This document shows, in pieces, positions 16,369-24,352 of a stretch of DNA of 64,000 nt; the first letter of the stretch is position 1, and every line of letters begins with the position of its first letter. The notes beneath the pieces were generated by a model. The model ran no database searches. It was not told the origin of the DNA and saw only the letters and a list, made by a program, of their open reading frames with translations. The stretch is taken from the IMG/VR virus record IMGVR_UViG_3300031857_000054, positions 1-64,000 of that record. The stretch is one strand, 5' to 3'. This stretch comes from a virus. A program made the position numbers and the translations under genes.

Positions 16369-17487
16369 CTATTTCTTCTCTCTAAATTGTTCGTAATAGT
16401 TACCAGTAGACATTGTCTCTGCTCTAGGCAGTTCTTGAAAAAATCCACTAGCACCCTCAAAGTGTAAACCTAAACTAGCGTTTTCTAGTCCATAGTGTCT
16501 ATCCTTGAGGAATTTGAGACAACGATATGTCTTACCCAAGATAGATATGTCATATCCATTGTGAGTTTCTATATCGTAACGTGATGGGTTGAACAGCCCC
16601 AGCACAATCTCGTAATCCTGGTGCACACCTTTGTTAATGTGCAGTTCTTCTAAAGATGGCTCTATCTTTTCTTCAATCAGATGTCCTTTGTTAGTGTACA
16701 CGGCTTTCTCCGAAGATGGAGTTTGCTGATGTACGACTACGTTTACCATTTGATATCTCTTGGCAAACACATCTAAGATATAATCCTTAACCATCAAGTC
16801 AAAGGTTTGGTACGGAGTGTACTTCATCTTACTATCAGGTATAGTTTCGTTAGAAAGCAAACTGATGTGGTCAATGATACAGAATACCCATAGGTTATCC
16901 GACTTGTACTTGTAACCTGTTAACCTTCTACTTCCATCAGGCATCTCTTTGTATATGTTTTCGCCTATCTCTGGATTATCGAAGTAGGCTCTGATGTATT
17001 TTAAGATTCCCGTGGGGTTTCTGATGTAATCTATACACTCTACTGTTTCTTGCAAAACGTTAATGTATCTTTCTGCTTCCTTAATCTTAGCCATCAAATC
17101 AGCACTTACATTAAAACTACCAATAGATTTAAGCTGAGACACACTGATGTTTAGTTTGTGTTGTTGATACAGGTAACTAGAAATAAACGATAACCAAAAG
17201 TCCGTTTGGTTTTCTTCTAAGGCAAAATAAAATATCTTGGCTTTGATGTTGCTCTTATGTGTTCTCCTCAACACATTGTGTACGGTCAGATATTTTACGA
17301 ATTTGGTTTTACCTACTCCCGAAGAAGCGGTAATTGCGGTGATAGAACCTTTGGTAAATCCCCCATAATACTGTGACAGCCTATCAAACGGACCAAGGAT
17401 AGAAGTAATGCCTCCTTCTTCCTTGATACGCTTGTTAGTTTCTATCACTTTTACTAAATCTTGAAACTTAACTAACTCGTGTGACAT
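16369..17487 (-). CDS. DnaB-like replicative helicase
   Basis: 372 aa, the RecA-like C-terminal part of DnaB without the N-terminal DnaG-interaction domain. LSQYYGGFTKGSITAITASSGVGKT contains the DnaB L-x-x-x-x-G-G box and Walker A (ASSGVGKT). KIFYFALEENQTDFW is the family H1a region with its Glu, WVFCIIDHISLL is Walker B, and VNVVVHQQTP is motif H3. Hexameric 5'-3' helicase that would work with the primase at 13435. Preceded by a T-rich leader element (17513-17526), so a transcript may start just upstream. Confidence 0.9.
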   Translation of the reverse strand: MSHELVKFQDLVKVIETNKRIKEEGGITSILGPFDRLSQYYGGFTKGSITAITASSGVGKTKFVKYLTVHNVLRRTHKSNIKAKIFYFALEENQTDFWLSFISSYLYQQHKLNISVSQLKSIGSFNVSADLMAKIKEAERYINVLQETVECIDYIRNPTGILKYIRAYFDNPEIGENIYKEMPDGSRRLTGYKYKSDNLWVFCIIDHISLLSNETIPDSKMKYTPYQTFDLMVKDYILDVFAKRYQMVNVVVHQQTPSSEKAVYTNKGHLIEEKIEPSLEELHINKGVHQDYEIVLGLFNPSRYDIETHNGYDISILGKTYRCLKFLKDRHYGLENASLGLHFEGASGFFQELPRAETMSTGNYYEQFREKK

Positions 17488-17527
17488 ACGTAGGGATGTT
17501 TAATGGTGTGGTAGGAAAAAGAAAAAA

Positions 17528-18067
17528 TCAAAGTATTGTGTGACTTGTGTAACGCTTGTTGTTACCATTTCTAACTTCTTCACACCACTTGGATAAATTA
17601 CTTACCTGGACACCGCCTTGTAGTTTACTGATAAAGTAATGAGCCTCTTGTACAAAGCCCATACTGTTAGTTCTTTTTTGGTTGTCAAGATACAAGTCAA
17701 CTGCTGCTAGAATCTCTTCTTCGGTATAGTCATAGTCTTTGTGGAACTCTTGTAGCTTCTTACGCACAGCTTTTATGTTACCACCCTTACCTGCTATACC
17801 AATAGCCTTAGCGCTAAACTTACTAGCAAACTTTCCTGCAAACTCAATCTCTTCAAGATTGATTTCTACTTCTCTTGCCTTAGGTCCTGGCTTATCACTT
17901 AAGTTTACACCACCTATGGACTCCTCTAGCTCTAGGATTTCTAGAGCCTTTGGTGTCCAAAATGTTGTGTTTTTACTAGTGACAAGAAGACCTTCGTCAA
18001 ACCATTTCTGTAGGATTCCCTCTCTCTCCAAGAGACTCCACATTACTTCGTAAAACGACTTCTTCAT
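17528..18067 (-). CDS. Possible replisome organiser or helicase loader, 179 aa
   Basis: N-terminal winged-helix-like part (YEVMWSLLEREGILQKWFDEG), basic linker (AKGIAGKGGNIKAVRKKLQEF-like segment with GIAGKGGNIKAVRKK), and a helical C-terminal domain with YDYTEEEILAAVDLYLDNQ, FVQEAHYFISK and LSKWCEEV, a pattern seen in phage DnaD-like or loader proteins. Located directly upstream of the DnaB gene (40 bp). No firm family. Overlaps the preceding gene by 71 bp in another frame. Confidence 0.5.
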   Translation of the reverse strand: MKKSFYEVMWSLLEREGILQKWFDEGLLVTSKNTTFWTPKALEILELEESIGGVNLSDKPGPKAREVEINLEEIEFAGKFASKFSAKAIGIAGKGGNIKAVRKKLQEFHKDYDYTEEEILAAVDLYLDNQKRTNSMGFVQEAHYFISKLQGGVQVSNLSKWCEEVRNGNNKRYTSHTIL

Positions 18068-18281
18068 TGTTAGTTGGTTGATTTAAAGGAAGATTTTCCT
18101 TTAGTGGGGTATCAAAATTAGGCATGTGTTCGGAAATTTGCAAGTCTTTTCCACAATAGTTTTCCTCCTCATTCCAGTCAATTAGAGACTCTTCGTAGGC
18201 TCTTTTTGCCAAAAGAAAATCTGGACTTGTGTCCAGACTTTCTCCATAGCAATTAAACGATAAATCTTTTTTATCTACCAT
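17997..18281 (-). CDS. Unrecognised 94-aa acidic protein
   Basis: Low-complexity, acidic, Asn/Glu-rich (IDWNEEENYCGKDLQISEH, ENLPLNQPTNNEEVV). Start overlaps the metallopeptidase stop by 7 bp, and its last 71 bp overlap the next gene, so the true extent could be shorter. Nothing recognised. Confidence 0.45.
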   Translation of the reverse strand: MVDKKDLSFNCYGESLDTSPDFLLAKRAYEESLIDWNEEENYCGKDLQISEHMPNFDTPLKENLPLNQPTNNEEVVLRSNVESLGERGNPTEMV

Positions 18282-19618
18282 TGTTTTCTTGTTGTAAGTG
18301 ATTTAGGTTTTTCGATAGTATCATTTGGTCTATTCCAAGTACTTCCACAATAATCACAATCTACATACAACAATAAACTATTGTCAATTTGCACATCACT
18401 ATAGCAGCATGGACAGATGCTATCAGAAAGACAGTCATCTACATAGCTTTGATCATGTAAGATACCGTATCCATCATCTTCTGCATCTAGATGCATAGGT
18501 TGTTGCTGTAAACCTATTTCTCTATCTCCAAGATTATGTAGGTGTCCATACATGTCAGTAATGTAAGCATCTTGTGATTTGTGCTTTGCATTTAGATATA
18601 ATGTGTTACCAGTAGGTGTAATGCATTTAATGGATTCTGGGTTGTTTTCACCAAATGCTGAATAATCAGTATCTAACCAAGAGTTTCTTCCTCCATAACT
18701 GCCATAAGTACCATAAGTATATCCAGTGTAAGTAGGAATTTCTGCTTTGTGTTCCCATACTTTATCCACACCCATTTTGAGTAACTCATAACCGAAGTTA
18801 ATTGCATTCTCAAAGTGAGGTATAGAGATTACTTCGTCATCACCATGCTCGTTAATGTAACCACAACTTACGTTCATAGCCACACAGTTTACAGTGTCAT
18901 ACTTCTTTAAGCCACCGATGTCTGTACAGCTACCGTTGTTCTTGGCATAACCATACTTGTTCATGATTCCTCCAGCAGCCATAACAAACTCGTCACTACA
19001 AACGGTAATTCCATTTGTGTAAGTGATAAGGTCATTTTTGTAAGAGTTTCTGTCCAACTGAACAAGCATGCTACAATCTGCAAAGAAGTTCTTATCTGCT
19101 TTGTAAGTACCTATTAAGCCAATCTCTTCGTCTTTTGGAAAGAACAACTTGATGTTGTCAAACAAGTCAAACATGTGTACTGCAAAGTATACACCGACTT
19201 TGTCATCTGCACCGATACCACATTGCTCTGCTTTGTTTAGGTCAAAGCCAAATATCCAAGGATACTCAGTAATAACCTTAACATTACTTCTAGTTTGTTG
19301 ATTGATGTCAGTATGACCTACAACACATGGATAGAACTCTGCGTTACCTTTAGTTACATACAAGTTACCATAAGCGTCTTTCTGTGTGACGGCTCCTAGA
19401 TTTGTAAAGTACTCGTCTAGTTTGCCAATCAATACATCTTGTAGAGGTCCACTAGAATATGTTCTCATATCTAGCAACATCTTTAGCTTGGTGTAGTCAG
19501 GTTTAATGGCCAACTCTATTTTGGGAACAGGAGTCAATCCCGCTACTGTTATCATTTCTTTCTTTGGGAGTTCGCTTTTTACTATCTTAAGTCTATTGCG
19601 TTTATTTTTTCTACTCAT
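18275..19618 (-). CDS. M20/M28/M42-type zinc peptidase with C-terminal zinc ribbon
   Basis: 447 aa. Metal-site motifs occur in the right order: VVGHTDINQ (H-x-D), GIGADDKVGVYFAVHMF (bridging Asp), FPKDEEIGLIGTY (general base and ligand EE), LVQLDRNSYKND (Asp), and a C-terminal IPHFENA His. This is the di-zinc aminopeptidase/carboxypeptidase fold. A C-terminal extension has CPCCYSDV and VDCDYCGSTW, a four-Cys zinc ribbon. Substrate unknown; exopeptidase or deacylase activity on a peptide or amino-acid conjugate is inferred. Unusual cargo for a replication operon. Confidence 0.8.
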   Translation of the reverse strand: MSRKNKRNRLKIVKSELPKKEMITVAGLTPVPKIELAIKPDYTKLKMLLDMRTYSSGPLQDVLIGKLDEYFTNLGAVTQKDAYGNLYVTKGNAEFYPCVVGHTDINQQTRSNVKVITEYPWIFGFDLNKAEQCGIGADDKVGVYFAVHMFDLFDNIKLFFPKDEEIGLIGTYKADKNFFADCSMLVQLDRNSYKNDLITYTNGITVCSDEFVMAAGGIMNKYGYAKNNGSCTDIGGLKKYDTVNCVAMNVSCGYINEHGDDEVISIPHFENAINFGYELLKMGVDKVWEHKAEIPTYTGYTYGTYGSYGGRNSWLDTDYSAFGENNPESIKCITPTGNTLYLNAKHKSQDAYITDMYGHLHNLGDREIGLQQQPMHLDAEDDGYGILHDQSYVDDCLSDSICPCCYSDVQIDNSLLLYVDCDYCGSTWNRPNDTIEKPKSLTTRKQW

Positions 19619-19624
19619 GTTTTT

Positions 19625-21193
19625 TTAAATTAAGTTTAAGTTTAAGTGGTCATTTAAGTCTGAATGAAGCCATACTTCTCCGTTATGCTCCGCAGTATAT
19701 TGTGAAGGTACAAGAACTCCGTCTTTGGTTTCCACACAATCTTCTACTTTGTAGTATTCGTGGTTGTATTCAACATACTCGTAATTACTATGGTTGAGGA
19801 TAAAGTACTCACCTGATACATACTGCTCTAGGTTTCCATCATCATGATCTGCATATCTTCCATCAATTAAAACTATTGCATCTCTAGGTACAATGTATTC
19901 TCCTGCATAATCTGCAATAGCATAATCTCTTATTACCCAGCTATCTACAGAATCAACATACACAGCATATTCTCTAGTGATATTGGTGTTGTGGAAATCT
20001 GAATACACAGCACAATCACAACAAAGGCTACAGTTGTTATTCTCATCATTAGAATTGTCTACGTAATTACTGTCATCTTCTTGAACCTCACGACTACAAT
20101 GCGCACACTCTATGGTATTTGAAGACACGTCCTCGTATTGACCGCTAGTATCATTTAAGATATAGTATCCAGAACCTCTTAAGTGAGTATCATAATTACT
20201 TATGAACGAATGGTTTTCTTCTAGAAACTTCAAACTGTCCATGTAAGGATAATAATCATGAAGTAGTATTACACGCTTATCAAAGTCAGCATTCATTGTA
20301 TCCTCATCAAACCTAATTTCCTTGTAGTTTGAATAACCTGGATAACAAGTTTCAATACCTTGAGTTAAGAAGAACGCTTTCATCCTGTCTTGGATTAAGT
20401 CAGAAGTGTAGTAGATACGGTCGTAATAGTCTACTCCATCTTTTGTCCAAACCAACGCACGACCTTGTACCTTACCTTCTTTGTTTAGCAGAACAGCAAG
20501 TTTACAGATGCTTGTATTCTTTACATAGATGTCTAAGTACTTATTAGTTCTTTCGTAACGCATACATGAGTTGCCCAAAGTACCTGAAAGAGATGCATAG
20601 TTCTTCTCATGGTACAGTTCTGCAATCCAATGACCACGTACATAGATTACTTCTCCTGTGTCACCTTGTCTAAAACCTTCTGTACGAAATAGACTGTTAA
20701 ACGCATCAAAGTCAGCTTCTGTAAATAAGTCTGATAGATTTGTTACGTGTCTTTCGAAAAGTTCGGGTTTGTTGTTAGTGATAACATAGTGAATCCTTCT
20801 ATCAAACTCAGTAACTGGAGGTGATAGATTTACTGGAATTGAAGCAAACAGCTTTCTGATTACCTTACCTGCACCACTGTGGTAGCGGAAGTCTTTATCG
20901 TTCCAAATCCTATGCGACTCTCCCTTACTGTAGCAGGAGTGTACACGGTCATAGGTTAGGTAAGATACTTTAGTAGGATCATCAATACTTACTCCGAAGT
21001 AGTTCATGCTTGAGTTGGTCTCTGCGATAACTCTTTCGCAAGACTCTTGCACTGCACACAGAATCTCAGCAATAAATGAGGATCTCGTAATAGCTAGAAG
21101 ACGTTGTTTTAAATCATCTGAAAAGTGAAGTCGGTCGTAACTAATAGATCTTTCTACCGTTACATTAGTCGGGTGAATTACAATCTCTGGCAT
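19625..21193 (-). CDS. Large unrecognised phage protein with Cys cluster, 522 aa
   Basis: Contains SGTLGNSCMRYERTNKYLDIY (conserved-looking L-G-N-S-C-M-R), followed by a beta-rich segment ICKLAVLLNKEGKVQGRALVW. Residues about 360-400 hold a zinc-finger-like cluster (CAHCSREV ... CSLCCDCAVY). The C-terminal third has tandem short Tyr/Asp-rich repeats (YAIADYAGEYIVPRDAIV, YVSGEYFILNHSNYEYVEY). No enzyme motif recognised. It lies 6 bp upstream of the peptidase, and its transcript starts after the terminator at 21281-21307. Confidence 0.6.
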   Translation of the reverse strand: MPEIVIHPTNVTVERSISYDRLHFSDDLKQRLLAITRSSFIAEILCAVQESCERVIAETNSSMNYFGVSIDDPTKVSYLTYDRVHSCYSKGESHRIWNDKDFRYHSGAGKVIRKLFASIPVNLSPPVTEFDRRIHYVITNNKPELFERHVTNLSDLFTEADFDAFNSLFRTEGFRQGDTGEVIYVRGHWIAELYHEKNYASLSGTLGNSCMRYERTNKYLDIYVKNTSICKLAVLLNKEGKVQGRALVWTKDGVDYYDRIYYTSDLIQDRMKAFFLTQGIETCYPGYSNYKEIRFDEDTMNADFDKRVILLHDYYPYMDSLKFLEENHSFISNYDTHLRGSGYYILNDTSGQYEDVSSNTIECAHCSREVQEDDSNYVDNSNDENNNCSLCCDCAVYSDFHNTNITREYAVYVDSVDSWVIRDYAIADYAGEYIVPRDAIVLIDGRYADHDDGNLEQYVSGEYFILNHSNYEYVEYNHEYYKVEDCVETKDGVLVPSQYTAEHNGEVWLHSDLNDHLNLNLI

Positions 21194-21267
21194 AGTTAAT
21201 TTCTTTAAGTTTTGTCAAGTTTTACAATTGGTTTTCTTTTCCTTTTGTTATGGGTTAATTGTGTCGA

Positions 21268-21307
21268 AATGGGAAAGAAAAAAGAGGACCCTTTTGGAGT
21301 CCTCTTT
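21268..21307 (-). terminator. Terminator with T-rich leader
   Basis: 9-bp perfect stem AAAGAGGAC/GTCCTCTTT (21281-21307), followed on the minus strand by TTTTTTCTTTCCC (element at 21271-21285). Confidence 0.8.
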
Positions 21308-21333
21308 GTAAGTAATCGTTAATAATTAGTAGG

Positions 21334-21645
21334 CTACAGATTGTGTAGGTAGATGCTTACACCTTCCCAGAACTTCACTACCATCTCAAATCTTTCTAAG
21401 GCCGCACCATTTAAGCCGTCTAGCTTTTCTTTGGGTAGATTCTCCAAGGGATTCTTAAACGGTTTGATGTGCTCTAATGCACAAGCTTTACTTAGGTCTT
21501 TAGCAAGATTAGGAGATAATTGTGTTACTGCATCAGTAATTTGAGGATTGATGATATCAAAAAACATCTTGTAGATTTTCTGACCCTGTGCTTCCACAGC
21601 TTTATTCATCATCTCCTCACTCATTTTCATTTCTTCGTTTTCCAT
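21334..21645 (-). CDS. Unrecognised 103-aa protein
   Basis: Helical, Met-rich N-terminus (MENEEMKMSEEMMNKAVEAQ) and Leu/Lys-rich body (LSKACALEHIKPFKNPLENLPKEK). Soluble. Last gene before the terminator at 21268-21307. No family recognised. Confidence 0.55.
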   Translation of the reverse strand: MENEEMKMSEEMMNKAVEAQGQKIYKMFFDIINPQITDAVTQLSPNLAKDLSKACALEHIKPFKNPLENLPKEKLDGLNGAALERFEMVVKFWEGVSIYLHNL

Positions 21646-21662
21646 ATGGGATTAGTTAGTTT

Positions 21663-21914
21663 TTATTTGTTGTGTATCTCAAAACTTCCAGTTATGTAAG
21701 TTAGTCTATCAGTAACTACAATTTGCCCATAACCCATATTGTTATTGTGTTTGTTGTAGTGGTCTTTCTGTAGAAACTTGCTCACTAAAGCCTCTTCTAA
21801 GTTTGGGTCTTTAACTAAAGCCCAATCTTGACCATTCTTTTGTAATACACTGATTACTTCTACTTTACCTTGTCCTGCCATGTAATGAATCTTATACATC
21901 TCTGTGTTTACCAT
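21663..21914 (-). CDS. Unrecognised 83-aa protein
   Basis: MVNTEMYKIHYMAGQGKVEVISVLQKNGQ suggests a small beta-rich fold (EVISVLQ, ALVKDPN, YGQIVVTDRLTYITGSF). Soluble and small, in operon with neighbours. Nothing recognised. Confidence 0.5.
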   Translation of the reverse strand: MVNTEMYKIHYMAGQGKVEVISVLQKNGQDWALVKDPNLEEALVSKFLQKDHYNKHNNNMGYGQIVVTDRLTYITGSFEIHNK

Positions 21915-21919
21915 AACTT

Positions 21920-22099
21920 TTAACTCTTCTTTAAGGTTCTACCATCTTTTCTACGTTGCCAAATCAAGTGAAGTTGCCAACGATACCATTGCTGCAAATT
22001 TATGTTATTTACGTTGCAATAGTCTATGAACTGCGGAGTCATTTTCTCCTGCATTGACTTAATTCTTTGCATACTCTTTATGTCTTTTACTTTGCTCAT
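21920..22099 (-). CDS. Small 59-aa basic protein
   Basis: A short frame from ATG 22099 to TAA at 21920, filling the gap between its neighbours. Sequence MSKVKDIKSMQRIKSMQEKM, then TPQFIDYCNVNNINLQQWYR and a basic tail WQRRKDGRTLKKS. Its ATG overlaps the stop of the zinc-ribbon gene (ATGA), the coupling used throughout this operon, which supports that it is real. Basic and aromatic, possibly nucleic-acid binding. Confidence 0.6.
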   Translation of the reverse strand: MSKVKDIKSMQRIKSMQEKMTPQFIDYCNVNNINLQQWYRWQLHLIWQRRKDGRTLKKS

Positions 22100-22293
22100 C
22101 AGATTTGATTGTCTTCACGTTCTTTCTGTTTCCTTTCGTAGTACTCCAGTGGATGTATAGGACAAGCAAAACAAACAGGCCTTTCCTTACTTAATCGTTT
22201 ACCACACACAGGACAAGCATTTTGATAGTACTTGCGGTCTTCTCTCTCGTAAGTAGTTTCTCTATACTTGTTGGTTGGCTTCTTATAAAACAT
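22099..22293 (-). CDS. Small zinc-ribbon protein, 64 aa
   Basis: Two CxxC pairs (CPVCGKRLSKERPVCFACP) between a basic N-terminus (KKPTNKYRETTYEREDRKYY) and a charged helical tail (YYERKQKEREDNQI). Probably binds one zinc and nucleic acid or a protein partner. No specific function. Confidence 0.6.
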   Translation of the reverse strand: MFYKKPTNKYRETTYEREDRKYYQNACPVCGKRLSKERPVCFACPIHPLEYYERKQKEREDNQI

Positions 22294-22348
22294 GATTATT
22301 AATATTGCAAGTTAATAAATAATCGAGTATAATCCAAATAGTTATACA

Positions 22349-22582
22349 CTAATCATCTTCTTCTAAGTCAAACGAGTCATACATATCTCCACTAGAATAC
22401 TTGTTTTCTAAATAAGTAATCATACCTACAGTTAAGTCTGAACTACTTTTAGCTTCTTTAGATTTACAGTACTCTTTATAGTAGTTTTGGATAGCCTCAT
22501 ACTGTTCTTGATATGTTAGTGCCTCGTAATCCTCATCATATTCTTTAAGAAGACAGCTAAATGTATACACCTCTAGATTCAT
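22349..22582 (-). CDS. Unrecognised 77-aa acidic protein
   Basis: MNLEVYTFSCLLKEYDEDYE, then a Tyr/Gln-rich helix (LTYQEQYEAIQNYYKEYCK), ending SSGDMYDSFDLEEDD, a very acidic tail. Small soluble protein just downstream of thyX (15 bp). Nothing recognised. Confidence 0.5.
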   Translation of the reverse strand: MNLEVYTFSCLLKEYDEDYEALTYQEQYEAIQNYYKEYCKSKEAKSSSDLTVGMITYLENKYSSGDMYDSFDLEEDD

Positions 22583-22597
22583 AGCCTCGAATATACA

Positions 22598-23215
22598 TCA
22601 AGGTTTAATCATCTCCAAAGTGTGTCTGAATGGATCTCCTTCGATTGTATCTACCAACCTAAACATTTCCCATGCAATGTCCCGTATTTCAACTTGTGCG
22701 TGCTCTGAGGCTCTAAGTTTGAGAAAGTTTGCAAAGGAACGCATGTTGAACTGTACGTCAGCGGTAATCTGTGAGTTGTAAGTCTTGAAGAATCTAGCAC
22801 TCTCCTTGGCCCTCTTGCGACCTAGAATAGGTGTTAACGCTTCTAGGGACTCGTGATAAAGATAGTTGCTATCCGCAGTAAACTTTTCTAGTTCTTTAAG
22901 CCAATCAGCAGGCCAATCTTCTGGCATGTAGTACTTGTCCTCTTTTAACTCCTTGTATCTGGCTGATTCAGCATTAATAGAAGCGATGCGGTGCTTAAGT
23001 AGGTGGATGTGTGAGGCAATATCACAAGTTACCAAGAAGTGTACGTTAGCTTTCTCAAACGGAGTTTCGTGTCCTTCAGACCATAACATCTTAATGAGTG
23101 CTGGTATACGTGCTTTCTTCTCTACTGTTAATTCTCTGCTGGTTGATGTCCAAGCAGATAAAGCGATTGTGGTATCGTCTCCATACCAACCTATTAATTC
23201 AACTTTATTTTTCAT
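22598..23215 (-). CDS. thyX: Flavin-dependent thymidylate synthase ThyX
   Basis: 205 aa, converts dUMP to dTMP using FAD, NADPH and methylene-THF. The signature is LLKHRIASINAESARYKEL, matching RHRxxSxNxxSxRY with Lys for the first Arg; HETPFEKANVHFLVTCDI is the upstream conserved HxSPfEh-like strand. C-terminal LRASEHAQVEIRDIAWEMF is also ThyX-like. The N-terminus MKNKVELIGWYGDD is duplicated 680 bp upstream as a remnant (23849-23896), with an HNH endonuclease gene between; the HNH stop overlaps this ATG by 11 bp. Confidence 0.95.
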   Translation of the reverse strand: MKNKVELIGWYGDDTTIALSAWTSTSRELTVEKKARIPALIKMLWSEGHETPFEKANVHFLVTCDIASHIHLLKHRIASINAESARYKELKEDKYYMPEDWPADWLKELEKFTADSNYLYHESLEALTPILGRKRAKESARFFKTYNSQITADVQFNMRSFANFLKLRASEHAQVEIRDIAWEMFRLVDTIEGDPFRHTLEMIKP

Positions 23216-23792
23216 TGTAGTAATATTTTTTTGTTATTTTGTCAAATTTTATTATTCCTTTTTGTACTAACTTAAAAGTTAAACTTTCTAATTGATTATG
23301 GATTAATCTATGTTCTTTCTCATTGGAATACAAAAGTAAGTTGTCGATTTCGTTATTTAATTTATTGCCGTCAATGTGATGTACACCTTCTCCTTTACCA
23401 TTTTTTGTTCTAATTATTTTCCGTCCTAAAAAGTTCTCTAAGACAGCAATATGTTCAGGTCGGTAGGAAGTCCAAGTATCTGTGTCTTCACTAACTTTAA
23501 TATAACGATATCCTCTTTTAGTGATATAAGAATATCCTTTGTATTTAGGATTTTTTTCACCTCTTAATGCAAAAAAAGGAATACCTTTATTCCAAGGAGT
23601 TTTATCTTTTCTAAAAGTATTTCCAGCAGCAAAACCATGCTTAAAGTTGCTTCTACTTAACTTAAAGGTTCGGTTTCCTCTATTTAGTATAGAATCCCAA
23701 GACCTGTTAGGTAGAAGCAACATTAATTCATCTTTTTGAGCAGTTTGAAATTTTTCTTGAAGAATTTGATCTTCATCTTTAGTCCATCTCAT
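23205..23792 (-). CDS. HNH homing endonuclease (free-standing)
   Basis: 195 aa. N-terminal Myb/SANT-like DNA-binding helix set (MRWTKDEDQILQEKF ... LPNRSWDSILNRGNRTFKLS), a TPWNKGIPFFALRGEKNPKYK segment like NUMOD-type repeats, and a GEGVHHIDGNKLNNEIDNLL, YSNEKEHRLIH HNH core with His, Asn and His in place. It is more A/T-rich in codon use than its neighbours. It lies between a thyX 5' remnant and the intact thyX, and a TATCTTTG promoter box sits 8 bp before its ATG. This is a typical mobile endonuclease insertion. Confidence 0.88.
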   Translation of the reverse strand: MRWTKDEDQILQEKFQTAQKDELMLLLPNRSWDSILNRGNRTFKLSRSNFKHGFAAGNTFRKDKTPWNKGIPFFALRGEKNPKYKGYSYITKRGYRYIKVSEDTDTWTSYRPEHIAVLENFLGRKIIRTKNGKGEGVHHIDGNKLNNEIDNLLLYSNEKEHRLIHNQLESLTFKLVQKGIIKFDKITKKYYYNEK

Positions 23793-23799
23793 AATGCTT

Positions 23800-23807
23800 C
23801 AAAGATA
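23800..23807 (-). promoter_or_regulatory. Promoter -7 box for the HNH gene
   Basis: Minus-strand TATCTTTG (TAnnTTTG) 8 bp before the HNH ATG; no clear -33 box. The mobile gene may bring its own promoter, which would now also drive thyX. Confidence 0.45.
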
Positions 23808-23848
23808 GTGTAATTTTTTGGAATTATTAATCAGTTGAATATTTATAA

Positions 23849-23896
23849 TTATTCATCTGATCCGTAATAGCCCAATAGTTCTACTTTATTTTGCAT
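23849..23896 (-). pseudogene. Remnant of a thyX 5' end
   Basis: ATG CAA AAT AAA ... encodes MQNKVELLGYYGSDE then TAA. It aligns with the start of the intact ThyX (MKNKVELIGWYGDD) at nine of the first twelve residues, with DNA that is clearly diverged. It is the orphaned start of a former thyX, cut off by the HNH insertion, and it sits in the expected place after the upstream gene (23904). Confidence 0.8.
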
Positions 23897-23903
23897 TGTT
23901 TAG

Positions 23904-24095
23904 TTATTTTAGTTTTGCTCTTTTGTACAACTCACGAGCAGCATAGCGAGTAATGTTTAGTTTGATTCCACACTTAGCCCAAGAATAGTTTAGTTCGTCA
24001 CGAAGGATTAGCACAGCATATTGCCTTGGGGTAAAGCCTTGTAAATCTACTCGGATTGCTCTTCCTTCATCTGATTGTAGTTCTCCATCTCCCAT
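23904..24095 (-). CDS. Small helix-turn-helix protein, 63 aa
   Basis: FTPRQYAVLILRDELNYSWAKCGIKLNITRYAARELYKRAKLK reads as a sigma-region-4/LuxR-like HTH: first helix around QYAVLILRDEL, turn at YSWAKCGIKLNIT, recognition helix RYAARELYKRA. The N-terminus overlaps the upstream gene by 49 bp. Likely a transcription regulator or sigma-like fragment. Confidence 0.6.
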   Translation of the reverse strand: MGDGELQSDEGRAIRVDLQGFTPRQYAVLILRDELNYSWAKCGIKLNITRYAARELYKRAKLK

Positions 24096-24352
24096 TCTTC
24101 TTCCATTCTGTTGTAATCGTCTAGAGCTGCTTCAGCAGAGTCTTCTTTACTTGGTAATTTAAGCCAACTTTCAAAATCTAGTAAAGGCAATTTGTTTCTA
24201 TCACATGTAACACAAAATTCTGCATACGCTTGCAATTGCCGACTTTCAATTTCTTTGGCTTTTAGTAATTTCTTTGTAGTTAGCATTCCTTCGTTGTTGT
24301 AGAATTGCTCAATCAACCAATCAACTGCCGTCTGTTGTTTATTGTTTGTCAT
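24047..24352 (-). CDS. Tandem paralogue family protein (TNNKQQT type), 101 aa
   Basis: Begins MTNNKQQTAVDWLIEQFYNN, a motif shared with internal or N-terminal parts of the proteins at 24349 (MSNNKQSSVEWLVEQI) and 24986 (MTDNKEQTAVQLIIQAL). The family is common in Bacteroidota phages and prophages and has no known function. Remainder helical and acidic (EDSAEAALDDYNRMEEEWEME). ATGA overlap with the next gene. Confidence 0.6.
   Translation of the reverse strand: MTNNKQQTAVDWLIEQFYNNEGMLTTKKLLKAKEIESRQLQAYAEFCVTCDRNKLPLLDFESWLKLPSKEDSAEAALDDYNRMEEEWEMENYNQMKEEQSE

Noticed and set aside
22598-23896. Group I intron in thyX carrying the HNH gene
   Set aside because: The upstream fragment ends in its own stop and the intact thyX has a full N-terminus, so the coding sequence is duplicated rather than split; no intron structure is needed.
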